This document shows, one piece after another, positions 1 to 8,660 of a DNA stretch of 64,000 nt. Each line of letters starts with the position of its first letter. Positions within the stretch are counted from its first letter, which is position 1. The translations under genes and the position numbers were made by a program. The stretch comes from JACVRW01 sp963814095. Lineage in GTDB: Bacteria > Actinomycetota > Thermoleophilia > Solirubrobacterales > Thermoleophilaceae. The stretch spans positions 27,632 to 91,631 of the forward strand of contig CAWFBT010000004.1 in NCBI GenBank assembly GCA_963814095.1, read 5' to 3'. The notes below the pieces were generated by a model. That model was not told where the DNA came from. It did not search any database and worked only from the letters and a program-made list of their open reading frames with translations.

Positions 1-637
1 GTTTCTCCGCTGCTGGCGGCCGAGCTGCCGAGGCCGCGCCCGGCTCGGGGCGAGCGTACAAGTTCCGGAGCAGGAAACCTGCTGAGGTGACGGCGGAGGA
101 CTCACTCACGGAGCTCGTCGATGCATGTACCTGGCCGTCCGAGGCGTTTTGGCGTTGGTTCGAGCTGGAGGCACTGCGCCGAGTGGAGTTCGACCAGCCG
201 ATGCTTGAGCTCGGGTGCGGCGATGGCGCCTTCACCGCCCTGCTCGGTGTCCACGTCGAGGAGGGCGCCGCCGTGGGCACGACGTGCTGGTGCTCTCGCC
301 GGCAGCCGCAAGGGGCAGCCGAGATGTCGACGGCGTGGAAGTCGTCTACTTGCGCTGCCGACCCCCGCAGTCCTGGGGGCGCACATCGAGTTCCAGGTGC
401 GGGCGCTACTCACGCGTCTCCCTCCTCGCCGGCGAGCTGCCGCTCAACGCGTACGGGGACTATCCGTTCATGGTCTGCGTCAATGACCAGTTCGATCGGT
501 TCTCCGCGCATCTCAAGCGTCGCTTCACCGAACGAGAGGTCAGGGCGATGATGTGCTCCGCGGATCTCGAGGAAGTGGTGATCCCCCCGACCAACGGGTG
601 GGTCGCGTCAAGCAAGCGTCGTCGGGGGCCTCGATGA
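1..637 (+). pseudogene. Mosaic remnant: methyltransferase N-terminus, glycosyltransferase piece, methyltransferase C-terminus
   Basis: Three pieces of different genes are joined in different frames. The first piece (frame open from base 3, possible GTG at 87) reads like the start of a class I SAM methyltransferase, with YKFRSRKPAEVTAED and the SAM motif LELGCGDGAF. Near 275 the sense shifts to another frame reading GHDVLVLSP and DVDGVEVVYLRC, typical of the N-terminal half of a GT4 glycosyltransferase; IEFQVRALL continues it in a third frame. From about 425 to the stop at 635-637 the sequence is the C-terminus of another methyltransferase (YGDYPFMVCVNDQFDRFS), closely resembling the end of the gene at 8640-9816. 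The stop still overlaps the ATG of the next gene by 4 bases, so this last piece was once the upstream operon partner. The 5' end lies outside the window. Confidence 0.75.
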
Positions 638-1713
638 GCGTTCCGGTCCAGGTCGTTGCGACGCTCGCCGGAGGCCCTGATGGGCCCGCGCTGCGGGTGC
701 GGAGCCTTATCCCGAGTGACGCCCTCAGGGAAGCCGGAGTCGCCGTCCGTTCGGCCCCGCTCTTCACGCGCGACGAGGCTCAATCGTTCTCGACGGGCGG
801 GCCGTTCAGGAAAGTCCGGCTGCTGCGAACCGCGCACCGGCGATCCCTTGCCCGCATGCGCTCGGACTGCGCGCCGATTGTTGTCATCCACCGGCAGGCT
901 GACCTCAGCCCGTCGCTCGCAGTCGAGCGCGCGGCAGTGCAGGACCGACGGCTGGTCTACGACGTCGACGACGCCATCTGGCTGTCAGGCTCGAGGCTCG
1001 CCGGGGGCAGCCGACTCGCGACGCTCAAGCGATCCTCGCGGAAGGCGCAATGGCTGGCCGCGACTGCCGAGCAAGTGATCGCGGGCAACGACGTCCTCGC
1101 CGAGTGGCTCTCTCAGTATGCGAGCGATGTCACCGTCGTCCCCTCGCTCGTTGAGACCGCGCGTACAGAGCCACGCCGTCACACCGACCGGCATGAGCTC
1201 GTCCTCGGCTGGATCGGTTCTCCAACGACGGCTCCTTACCTGCACCGGATCGCCACTCCGATCAAGCGGCTGGCGAGAGATTTAGCCGACCGAGAGGTAC
1301 GACTACTGATGGTCGGCGCGCCACGCTCCGTCCAACTGGACGGAGTACCGTGCACGCACCTCGCCTGGAGTGACGAGGCGGAGCGGGCTGCACTGGGTCA
1401 AATGGACATCGGCTTGATGCCACTTCCCGACAACGCCTGGACCCGGGGGAAGTGCTCCTATAAGGCGATTCAGTACATGGCAGCCGGCGTTCCGGTGGTC
1501 GCAGATGAGGTGGGGAGCGCCGAGCGCACGATCGAGGGCGGCGGCTACGTTGTCCGGGACGACAACCACTGGACGGAGGCCCTGCTCGCCTTGGCGCAGG
1601 ACGAAGAGCTTCGCAGTCGGCTTGGACGTGCCGGGCGTAGGCGTGCTGTGGCCAACTACTCGGTGGAGCGCTGGGCACGACCGCTGGCGGCGCTCATCAA
1701 GGGCGAGAGCTGA
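634..1713 (+). CDS. Glycosyltransferase, family 4-like
   Basis: Product of 359 residues. It probably transfers a sugar from an activated donor during surface polysaccharide assembly at the cytoplasmic face of the membrane. The C-terminal half carries a GT-B donor-site pattern: a stretch ending DIGLMPLPDN, then KAIQYMAAGVPVVADEVG and a Gly-rich turn, as in GT4 enzymes. The N-terminal half (LVYDVDDAIWL) resembles the acceptor domain of glycosyltransferases that act on lipid-linked glycans. I chose the ATG at 634 because it overlaps the stop of the upstream remnant (ATGA) and because residues encoded upstream of it look like non-coding filler. Acceptor and donor cannot be read from the sequence. 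Confidence 0.85.
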   Translation: MSVPVQVVATLAGGPDGPALRVRSLIPSDALREAGVAVRSAPLFTRDEAQSFSTGGPFRKVRLLRTAHRRSLARMRSDCAPIVVIHRQADLSPSLAVERAAVQDRRLVYDVDDAIWLSGSRLAGGSRLATLKRSSRKAQWLAATAEQVIAGNDVLAEWLSQYASDVTVVPSLVETARTEPRRHTDRHELVLGWIGSPTTAPYLHRIATPIKRLARDLADREVRLLMVGAPRSVQLDGVPCTHLAWSDEAERAALGQMDIGLMPLPDNAWTRGKCSYKAIQYMAAGVPVVADEVGSAERTIEGGGYVVRDDNHWTEALLALAQDEELRSRLGRAGRRRAVANYSVERWARPLAALIKGES

Positions 1714-1739
1714 CGTCGCCCTCGGGCACTACGGCGCGC

Positions 1740-3953
1740 CTACCGGCTGAAGCCGAGCGAGATGTCGTCCAGATGGATAACGCCCCTGAGAGGCTCGCGA
1801 GCCGAATCGACAGCAAAAATGCGGACCCGTGAGACGGGCTTGGAAGCGATCGCCGACGCGACGACCGGCTGCCACCGCTCGGACGACCCAGCGGGTATCC
1901 CGTTCGGGACCCCGTCACTGGATGCGCGGGTGGCAGCTGGGACGTATTCGCTTGTGTCGTCGCTGTACAGAAACTGGAAGCCCGCCACCACCTGGCGGCT
2001 GAGGCGAGTCCGCCTGACCATCTGGCGCAGTGTGTAACGCGTCCCGGCAGCACGCTCCTGCAGGTCGTCCACCACCTGGGTGACCGTTCCCGCATTGCGC
2101 GGACTGGACCCGGCGAACCGCAGACGCAAGGCATGGCGGCCTGAGTACTCCTGGCTGCTCCAAGACACTTTGGCGCCACGGCCCGAAACGATCGACCAAG
2201 CCGTGAGTCCCTCCTCGAAGCCGCCGTTTTTTACACCGAGAGCACGAACCGGTCTGGGCCCGAGGACCGTGAGAGCGTCGGCCCTTCCGACGCCGACGAG
2301 CTCGCGGATTTCCCCGGTCCGCGCCCGCGCAACCAGCCGCAGCGCCCGTTCGCCCCAAAACACGCCGACCACGCCCGGCGCCGGCGCCGAGGTGGGCGTC
2401 GTCATCGCTTCATAGCGACCGCTCGGATCGCTGACCCTCAGCCGCGTGGTGAGCGCCGAGCTGGACGCCGGCCCGTCGAGGGCCCCCTCCCGCTCGAGTC
2501 GCGCCTTCGCGGCGGCAAGCCGCGCCTCCGTCGGTACCGCGTCGTCAGCGGGGGTGGCCGTCGCGCCGAGGCCCGCCGCAGCCGCCGCCCCAAGTGCCGC
2601 CACGAGACCCGATGCGAGCAGGACGCGACGAGCGACACGGTCGCGCAGGAGGCTGCGCATGGACTCAGGAGAGCTCCCCCGCTCGACCACAAAGGCGCTC
2701 GCGATCGGGCCGAGCAGCAGGAGCGCCCAGGTCCCCCCGTCCTGGAGTTGACTCTTCAGTGGCGAGAACAGGACGACGCCAAGGCCGATAGCAGCGAGCC
2801 AGCAGCTGAGCACCGTGCGGCGGCGTCTAGCAACGAGAACGGCGAACGTCGTTAGGAAGCCGACGAGCGCCGGCAAGATCAGGCAACCGATGAGCCCGAA
2901 ATCGCGATAGAAGGGACCTAGCCAGGTGGCGCTGTTGTACGAATCGAACGGTACGGGATAGAAGGCGCCGTACTCCGGCGGTGCCCCATCCAGGGGCAAC
3001 ACCTTGTATGCCGCCTTGACGATCGGCAGGATGGTCAGCTGCCCGTAGGTCGTCGGCGCGAGCGGGTCGTCGCTGAGCCGTGAGAACACGGGGATGTTGG
3101 CGGTGGAATAGACATACGGAAGCGCGAGCGATTCCAATGAGCGGGCTGTGAGCTCGCTGCGAATCTCGGGATGCGCCTCGATCGTGGCATCTTTCTGGGA
3201 TCCGATTGCATAGAAGTACGCGAGGCCCACGGCGACCAACACCAGCCCAGCGGCGAGCACCCGCCGAGGCAGCCGGATGGGTCGCCAAACGAGGTGGAAG
3301 GCCGCGATCCAGGTTGCGGCCGTGAGCAGAGAAAGACGCTCCCCGAGGAAGAGGAACGGCACGAGTACAAGCAGCTCAAGCGGTGCGATGACTCTCCATC
3401 GCCCGATGAAGAACTTCTCCCGAAGGGCCACGGTCCACAGGAGCATGGAGACCGGGCTGAGGTAGCTCAGCGCCCTCCCGAAGCCGTACGCATCCTCGAA
3501 CTCGGTGCTGCTCTGGATGCTGCGCGCTACCGCTGGGTCCTGGATCAGCGTCTGCCAGCCGACGGTGAGCTCGATCGCCCTGACGAAGAGTGCGAATCCG
3601 ACGAGCGCCAACATCCCTGTCGCGAGCCACGCGATATGGACGCGCCGGAGCGAGAGCTCCTCACGTCTGGCGGTGTCCTCGCGCGGCTGCCAGCGGCCCC
3701 GACAGGCGAGAAACGCGCCCGCGAGAAAGCAGGCGATCGAGGCGTAGATCGCGATCCACGCTTCCGCATGGGTATGCGAGTAACGGATCCACGGAATCGC
3801 AAAGAGACCGAGTGAAAGTGCCCATACGGATATGAAGGCCCCGACCGAGTAGGCCGGCGGCACGCCTGTCCGGTGCGCACGTTTCACCAGCAGTGCCAAG
3901 AGCAAGAAGAGCGCTCCCGCAGCACCTGCCGCTATCCACCGTTCGACGGTCAC
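1740..3953 (-). CDS. Wzy/O-antigen polymerase-like membrane protein with C-terminal carbohydrate-binding-like domain
   Basis: Product of 737 residues. The first ~430 residues form about a dozen hydrophobic segments with a large extracytoplasmic loop (about 240-330, containing YGAFYPVPFDSYNSATWLG), the layout of oligosaccharide-repeat polymerases. After a final membrane segment near 450 comes an exported region ending, from about residue 573, in a beta-sandwich of the CBM4/9 type (NGGFEEGLTAWSIV ... LRLRFAG ... IHLDDISLGF). A polymerase joined to a carbohydrate-binding-like domain is uncommon; the domain may hold the growing glycan. It is the last gene of the minus-strand polysaccharide operon, and its ATG overlaps the stop of the upstream methyltransferase by 4 bases. 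The polymerase role is inferred from topology and context. Confidence 0.75.
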   Translation of the reverse strand: MTVERWIAAGAAGALFLLLALLVKRAHRTGVPPAYSVGAFISVWALSLGLFAIPWIRYSHTHAEAWIAIYASIACFLAGAFLACRGRWQPREDTARREELSLRRVHIAWLATGMLALVGFALFVRAIELTVGWQTLIQDPAVARSIQSSTEFEDAYGFGRALSYLSPVSMLLWTVALREKFFIGRWRVIAPLELLVLVPFLFLGERLSLLTAATWIAAFHLVWRPIRLPRRVLAAGLVLVAVGLAYFYAIGSQKDATIEAHPEIRSELTARSLESLALPYVYSTANIPVFSRLSDDPLAPTTYGQLTILPIVKAAYKVLPLDGAPPEYGAFYPVPFDSYNSATWLGPFYRDFGLIGCLILPALVGFLTTFAVLVARRRRTVLSCWLAAIGLGVVLFSPLKSQLQDGGTWALLLLGPIASAFVVERGSSPESMRSLLRDRVARRVLLASGLVAALGAAAAAGLGATATPADDAVPTEARLAAAKARLEREGALDGPASSSALTTRLRVSDPSGRYEAMTTPTSAPAPGVVGVFWGERALRLVARARTGEIRELVGVGRADALTVLGPRPVRALGVKNGGFEEGLTAWSIVSGRGAKVSWSSQEYSGRHALRLRFAGSSPRNAGTVTQVVDDLQERAAGTRYTLRQMVRRTRLSRQVVAGFQFLYSDDTSEYVPAATRASSDGVPNGIPAGSSERWQPVVASAIASKPVSRVRIFAVDSAREPLRGVIHLDDISLGFSR

Positions 3954-4561
3954 CCGCGCCGCCGCAGCAGGCCGAACTCGACCTCATAGCAGGGGACTAT
4001 CTGGCTCAGATTCTCCTCATAGAACTCCTGCGTCCAGACCGAGAGGTTGACCAGCACCTCGAACACGCGCTTGAGCGCGTACCTCACGACGAATGGCGGC
4101 GGCGACTTGAAACGGAGCCTGACGTTGCGGAGCTCGAAAGCCAGGTCGCGCTGATAAGTGGGTACCCGACGGCGGAGAAGCGGGTCGAGCGCAAGGTACG
4201 AGAACGTGTACAGGCCGAATTGGCTCCTGTGCGTCGGGTCCGAGTAGTAGTAGGGATTCGAGAAATGCGGCACGATTACGTCCAGGCGACCGCCTGGGCC
4301 GATCACGCGTGCAAGCTCCACGAGGAGCCGCTCCACATCGGAGACGTGCTCCATGAAGTGCGACGAGTAGACACCGGCCAGAGACGAGTCAGGGATCGCC
4401 TCCAGCACGTCGAAAACGTCGCCGACCACATCGACGCCGGGATAGTCCAGTACGTCGACGCCGACATGGCTCGGGTGCCGTTTGCAGCTTCCGCACCCCA
4501 GATCGAGGGTTCGCCCTTCGACGCTCTGCAGAACGCCCGCCTTGTCGGTGATGTCCGCCAT
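3950..4561 (-). CDS. Class I SAM-dependent methyltransferase
   Basis: Product of 203 residues. It has the SAM-binding motif TLDLGCGSCKRHPSHVGVD, the acidic turn DVVGDVFDVL and the post-motif SSHFMEHVSDVERLL, as in methyltransferases of sugar and glycan clusters. The ATG at 4561 is preferred over the longer frame reaching 4948, because the extra N-terminal residues lie antisense to the flippase C-terminus and match nothing. It sits between the flippase (21 bases upstream) and the polymerase-like gene (4-base overlap), so it probably methylates a sugar of the exported repeat unit or its lipid-linked precursor. The target is unknown. Confidence 0.85.
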   Translation of the reverse strand: MADITDKAGVLQSVEGRTLDLGCGSCKRHPSHVGVDVLDYPGVDVVGDVFDVLEAIPDSSLAGVYSSHFMEHVSDVERLLVELARVIGPGGRLDVIVPHFSNPYYYSDPTHRSQFGLYTFSYLALDPLLRRRVPTYQRDLAFELRNVRLRFKSPPPFVVRYALKRVFEVLVNLSVWTQEFYEENLSQIVPCYEVEFGLLRRRG

Positions 4562-4581
4562 TGAACCGCCAGCCCCGAAGC

Positions 4582-6024
4582 CTAGGTCCGCCGCCTGCCA
4601 GCGGCTATCCGGACGAGTTCTGCAACGGCCATGAGGACCGCCACGATGCCAACCGAGCTGACGGCGTTCGCAGCATCGCCGACGCCGACGATTGCCGACA
4701 GTGCGCCGAGCACGGCGACGAGCCACCAGGCCCGCTTCAGCAATCCGCCGGCCTGGAGCCAAACGACGCTCGCCGCCGCGAAGGCCACGACCGTTGCGAC
4801 GGCGGCGCCGATTGGACCGTGAGCGGGAATGAGGACTAGATTGAGGCTCAGGTTCAGCACACCCGCCGTGGCGGCGCCGGCCAGGAACCTTCGGTTCTGG
4901 CCATCGGCGATCAGGCTGTAGCCGACGGGGTAACCGACCGCATACCACGCCACCGCAAGCGACAGCACCGCGAAGGTTGCCTCCATCGACTCGAAGCGGG
5001 AGCCGAACAGCAGGCCGAGCACGTCAGCGCCGAGCAGGTGAACGAGACCGACGACTAGCAGGCCATAGCAGAGGAGGGGCTCGAGGATCGTCATCAGCAA
5101 TCTGCGCGCAGTTGACTCGCTCGCCGCGTCGCTGGCGCGCGACAGAGCGGGGAAGACCGAAAAAGCGGCGAAGACGGCAACCACGTTCAGCATTAGGAAG
5201 ACGCGGTAGGGAGCGCTGTACAAGCCGGCTTCGGCCGGTGAGCGCAACGCCGCCAGCAGAATCGTGTCGATGTTCGCGTAGTAGGCATACACGATCACGC
5301 TCGCCATCCCGACCGGCCAAGATCGCCGGATCAGGGCGCCGGCGCTGTGCAGCGTCGGCCTCGGCCACCCGGGTCGACCAACAGCGATCCACGTAGCAGC
5401 GGCCATTACGACCTCGCCGGCGGCGAACACGCAGGTGGCAAGGACGGGGCCGCCACCTGCGAGAGCGATGACGGTGGATCCCGCGGCTACGGTGAGCGCC
5501 GCGGCCACCCAGGCAACGGCCAGGCGCCGCATCCGCTCGAGTGCTCGAAGCACCCAGTCCGCCCCGGCTGCCATGCCGAGGGCCATCGCCCCCCCGGCGA
5601 GGGTCAAGGCCAGATAGCTGGGATCGATGGCGAGGGCCGCAACCGCCGAAGCTCCGACCACGACGGCCGCGGTAGCGACCCTGATGCCTACAACCTGGCC
5701 CGCGATCTCGCGGGTCCGGGCGGGCGTCACGGCAACGTCCCGCGCACATACGTCCGTAAGCCCGAGGGTGGTGATCACGGATGCCACGCCCGACACGGCG
5801 ATGACGGTGTTGACGAGCCCGAAGTCCTCGAGGCTCAGCGCGCGCGCGAGCGCGACGGCCGCGAGGAAGCGCAGAACCTTGGCGATGGCGTCCCCAGCGA
5901 GCAGTGCCAGGAAGTTCTTCCGTAGTCCCGCTGCAACCGCGCTCGGCGCCGGGGCTCGGACGACGTGCTGCCCTTCAGATTCGATGGCTCCCGCTCCGGC
6001 GGGCTCCTCCGTGCCGTCGAGCAA
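4582..6024 (-). CDS. Polysaccharide/O-antigen flippase (Wzx-like, MATE/PST superfamily)
   Basis: Product of 480 residues with about 12-14 hydrophobic segments. Its N-terminus is typical of the PST/Wzx family (LALLAGDAIAKVLRFLA ... ALARALSLEDFGLVNTV). It would flip undecaprenyl-linked oligosaccharides across the cytoplasmic membrane. It lies between two methyltransferase genes and upstream of the polymerase-like gene, completing a Wzx/Wzy-type export unit. Its start overlaps the end of the preceding methyltransferase by 50 bases; no later in-frame ATG lies before the first membrane segment, so this start is kept. Confidence 0.88.
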   Translation of the reverse strand: MLDGTEEPAGAGAIESEGQHVVRAPAPSAVAAGLRKNFLALLAGDAIAKVLRFLAAVALARALSLEDFGLVNTVIAVSGVASVITTLGLTDVCARDVAVTPARTREIAGQVVGIRVATAAVVVGASAVAALAIDPSYLALTLAGGAMALGMAAGADWVLRALERMRRLAVAWVAAALTVAAGSTVIALAGGGPVLATCVFAAGEVVMAAATWIAVGRPGWPRPTLHSAGALIRRSWPVGMASVIVYAYYANIDTILLAALRSPAEAGLYSAPYRVFLMLNVVAVFAAFSVFPALSRASDAASESTARRLLMTILEPLLCYGLLVVGLVHLLGADVLGLLFGSRFESMEATFAVLSLAVAWYAVGYPVGYSLIADGQNRRFLAGAATAGVLNLSLNLVLIPAHGPIGAAVATVVAFAAASVVWLQAGGLLKRAWWLVAVLGALSAIVGVGDAANAVSSVGIVAVLMAVAELVRIAAGRRRT

Positions 6025-6913
6025 TCATCTCGATCTCGACTCCGGCGTGCGCGACGTTCAGGAGGCCGTTGACGAAGGTCTCTGCAACGAGCACTCCCGG
6101 CCGTGTCGCCCAATCGATATGGCTGTCAGCTTCGGGCCCCGCAGGCCGCGCCCGCCGACCCCGATCGAGGAGCTGGAAGAAGTCGCGACCGACCCCGTAG
6201 TAGCGCACAGCCTCGATGGAAAGGCCCGCCGATCCCATCAAGCGCCGGAGGGAGGCGCGATCCCAGATGGTGAAGTGATCTTTGGCGACCATCGACCAGC
6301 GGGACCCGAATAGCCGGGCGACCACTGAACACCTATTAAGAGTGCTGATCGCGACCAGGCCGCCGGGGGCCGTCAGTGCCGCGAGTCGCTCGACGAACCG
6401 ATCAGGCTCGGGCGTGTGCTCGAGCGCATCCCACGCGGTCACGAGGTCGAAATGACCCTCGGGAAGTGCATTCGTCTCCTCAAGCCGCCCCTCGATCACC
6501 TCCAAGCCGCGACGTCGCGCCCGCCGAACAGCCGGGGGGTTGAGGTCGATTCCCGTCCCCGTCCAGCCTCGCGCCACCGCCAACTCCAGAAAAAGGCCGT
6601 CCCCGCTCCCGACGTCGCACAGCGCCGCGCTGCGGGACGGCGGGCGGGGGAGGCGGTCGAGCCGGCGCTCGAACAGGACCCGTTTCCGTGCAGCCATGGC
6701 GCCGAAGTGATCAGCGAGGTCGTACTCGTGAAGGTATTTCCACCGCACCTCGTCGCGCGGTTGCGGGTCGCTGTAGACCACGCCGCACGATCCGCATCGC
6801 CAGAGCGTCAGATGCTCCCCGGACACCCCGCGCCAAACACTGCGCGGGCGAGCTTCGCAAGCCGGGCAGCGCCCGAGGTTATGGGTTTGGCTCGCGCCAC
6901 ACGCCGAGCTCAT
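5975..6913 (-). CDS. Methyltransferase with N-terminal zinc ribbon
   Basis: Product of 312 residues. An N-terminal zinc ribbon (CPACE around residue 18 and CGSCGVVYSDP around 41) precedes a class I SAM methyltransferase domain with motif I CDVGSGDGLFLELA, the acidic residue in GIDLNPPAVRRA and post-motif TAWDALEHTPEPDRF. This two-part architecture recurs in methyltransferases of sugar and secondary-metabolite clusters. The ATG overlaps the stop of the truncated glycosyltransferase upstream by 4 bases. It likely modifies a sugar or lipid-linked intermediate of the locus; the substrate is not evident. Confidence 0.85.
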   Translation of the reverse strand: MSSACGASQTHNLGRCPACEARPRSVWRGVSGEHLTLWRCGSCGVVYSDPQPRDEVRWKYLHEYDLADHFGAMAARKRVLFERRLDRLPRPPSRSAALCDVGSGDGLFLELAVARGWTGTGIDLNPPAVRRARRRGLEVIEGRLEETNALPEGHFDLVTAWDALEHTPEPDRFVERLAALTAPGGLVAISTLNRCSVVARLFGSRWSMVAKDHFTIWDRASLRRLMGSAGLSIEAVRYYGVGRDFFQLLDRGRRARPAGPEADSHIDWATRPGVLVAETFVNGLLNVAHAGVEIEMIARRHGGARRSGSHRI

Positions 6914-7320
6914 CGCTCGGCGAGGAGCTCTCGGTAGAGCCGGTCGAGGTCTGAAACCAAGCGATCCAGCGTGAAGCTGGCGAGGACATGTCGACGGCCC
7001 GCGAGCCGACCGAGCGCGCCGGCCTTTGCTGCGTGGGTGTGCATGACATCCGGTCGACTCGAACGGAGCATCGTGGTGAGCTTCGCCAGGGCCGCAAGGT
7101 CATGCGGGCCGAGCTCGCGGCGCAGGCATCGGAGCCGAACGGGAGCCACCGAAAGGCGATCGGCCAGGTGGTCCATAGAGCCCTCGTGCTGTCCCTCGGC
7201 CCCGCGCACCAAAGTGGTCTCGTATCCGAGCGCTTCCATCCGCTTCGACAGGGTGATCGCTTGAATCGCGGGGCGGCCGACGTTGAGACGTCCGATGACC
7301 CGCAGCAGGCGAATCGTCAC
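6910..7320 (-). pseudogene. Glycosyltransferase (GT4-like) with a large internal deletion
   Basis: The 136-residue reading frame begins like a normal GT4 enzyme (IRLLRVIGRLNVGRPAIQAI ... SSRPDVMHTHAAKAGALGRLAG) and ends like one (SFTLDRLVSDLDRLYRELL), but the roughly 230 residues between, which hold the rest of the acceptor domain and the whole donor-binding domain, are missing. Intact relatives are about 370-400 residues. The join is in frame, so a stable short protein could be made, but it cannot be a working GT-B enzyme. The GTG start at 7320 overlaps the epimerase stop by 4 bases (GTGA) and its stop overlaps the next ATG, so the operon spacing survived the deletion. Confidence 0.8.
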
Positions 7321-7937
7321 TTCGAGCGAGACCCCGCTTGAACGTGCTCGACGGTCCGAGCCAGGCCCTCGGCGAAGAGGATCCGCGGGCTGAATCCGAG
7401 CAGGTCGCTTGCCCGGGAGATGTCGGCTTGTGAATGCTCTACCTCGCCCGGTCGCGGATTCCCACGGACGGGATTCAGTGCTCGCCCGGTCAATCGCTCC
7501 AGCTCGGCGAGCACCCGGTTGATCGTGATCCGCTCGCCGCACGCCATGTTCATGACCTGCACCATCGCCGTTTCGAGTCCGTACACGCTATGGAATGCCC
7601 GGCAGAACCCCTCGGCCGCGAGCTTCGTCACCGCATAGGGAGAGATCGGCTTCGGACGGTCCTCGTTCCTTGGAAGTTCCGCGCTGGGGCCGTACACCGA
7701 GGACGATGAAGCAAGCACCACTCTGTTGACCCCGCTGTCACGGGCGGCGAGCAGCAAGTTGTGCGTCCCGGTCACCGGGGCCAGTCTAGGCCCGCTCGCC
7801 GAGCGCCCGGGCCGCGGCGCCCCCCCCCGGAGCCACCAGCCCTGAGCCGGGTCGGTTGTCCACTTCTTGGGGTCGAACCCGGCCGCTACTGAATAGCACG
7901 CGTGGATGTTCGCCGTCGCGTCGTGGACAGGAGACAT
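7317..7937 (-). pseudogene. NAD-dependent sugar epimerase/dehydratase (GalE-like), truncated and internally deleted
   Basis: The centre of the reading frame is clearly an extended SDR epimerase: TGTHNLLLAARDSG, the catalytic serine region LASSSSVYGPSAE and the YAVTK active site. The N-terminal NAD-binding Rossmann part with its GxxGxxG motif is absent; about 60 unrelated residues stand in its place, next to a run of nine C at 7820-7828. A second gap follows: TAMVQVMNMACGERITINRV jumps from the strand after the active site straight to the C-terminal substrate domain, losing about 90 residues. A full protein would have about 310 residues. It heads the decayed minus-strand polysaccharide operon. 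Confidence 0.8.
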
Positions 7938-7997
7938 CGGCGCGTGGTGCTCGTACGGGATCGCTTCGGAATCAAGCCGCTCTACTACCGGGTGTAG
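7902..7997 (+). pseudogene. Asparagine synthase (AsnB) fragment
   Basis: Read on the plus strand, this stretch encodes MFAVASW and then, one base out of frame, DRRHRRVVLVRDRFGIKPLY followed by YRV and a TAG at 7995-7997. The segment around RDRFGIKPLYY is a hallmark of the glutamine amidotransferase domain of AsnB-type asparagine synthetases, which are common in polysaccharide clusters. Only about 30 residues remain, and a one-base deletion separates FAVASW from DRR. Nothing recognisable of the synthetase domain follows. It is a relic antisense to the start of the truncated epimerase. Confidence 0.7.
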
Positions 7998-8097
7998 GGG
8001 GAGGGGTCCGCCCCTTCGCCGGTCCTCGGGCTCACTCCCGCTAGGGTCCGCGACGATCCCGACCGCGGAACCTTTGCCGAGCGAGCTGTTTCACAGC

Positions 8098-8660
8098 GTG
8101 ACGCGTCGCATTGCCATCTGGATTGGCTGTGCTGTCGCCCTCCTTCTCTCAAAGGGCGCTTCAGTGGCAGGAGAGCAGAAGGCGATCAGGGGGGCCCGTT
8201 CGAGTTGCCGACGTATCGGTGGCCCCGGCACTCGACGAAGCAATCGAGTCGGCCGGCGGAGGGGCATGCAGCTCGCGCCGATGCTCGCGAAGGCCCCGCC
8301 CCTGGGCCAACGGCGGCCGCTCTGCCGGATGGAGCCCCGTAACCGCGCCTTCGCCAACTTCCTGACCTCCTCCGCCCGCCGCTATGCCACGCTCCTGCGC
8401 GCCGACTATCCGCGCCCTCAAGACCGTCTCACCCCGCAACATCGCGGTGGCCGGGATGAGCCTCACCTACGGAAAGAAGCGGCCGCGCGACTGGGCTCGC
8501 TGGATGCGCCTGCCAAACGGCAAACCTGCTCCACTCGACCAGTACGGGCACAGCTCCTTCACCTTCCGGTTCGCGATACCGCGCTATGCGCCGCGGGCGG
8601 AGCATCCGGGAGCGCGGGTCCTACCTCGACCTTCGGCTGATGCCGGAGAACGCGACCCTT
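8098..8660 (+). pseudogene. Decayed paralog of the secreted glycoside hydrolase-like gene at 9951-11027
   Basis: A GTG at 8098 opens a signal-peptide-like stretch (RIAIWIGCAVALLLSKGASVAG) followed by EQKAI, matching the start of the intact gene (GGKKAIWGP). After several frame changes the similarity returns as RNRAFANFLTSSARRYATLL, then in another frame as RNIAVAGMSLTYGKKRPRDW and WARWMRLPNGKPAPLDQYGH, and fades near 8650. The blocks containing the two catalytic glutamates of the intact copy (WGEPN and ISEF) are missing. Multiple deletions and frameshifts make this a true pseudogene, probably left by a duplication. Confidence 0.8.

Noticed and set aside
7906..8640. A 244-codon open frame read as one protein
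   Set aside because: It merges an AsnB relic region and a decayed hydrolase copy; similarity to the intact paralog jumps between frames.
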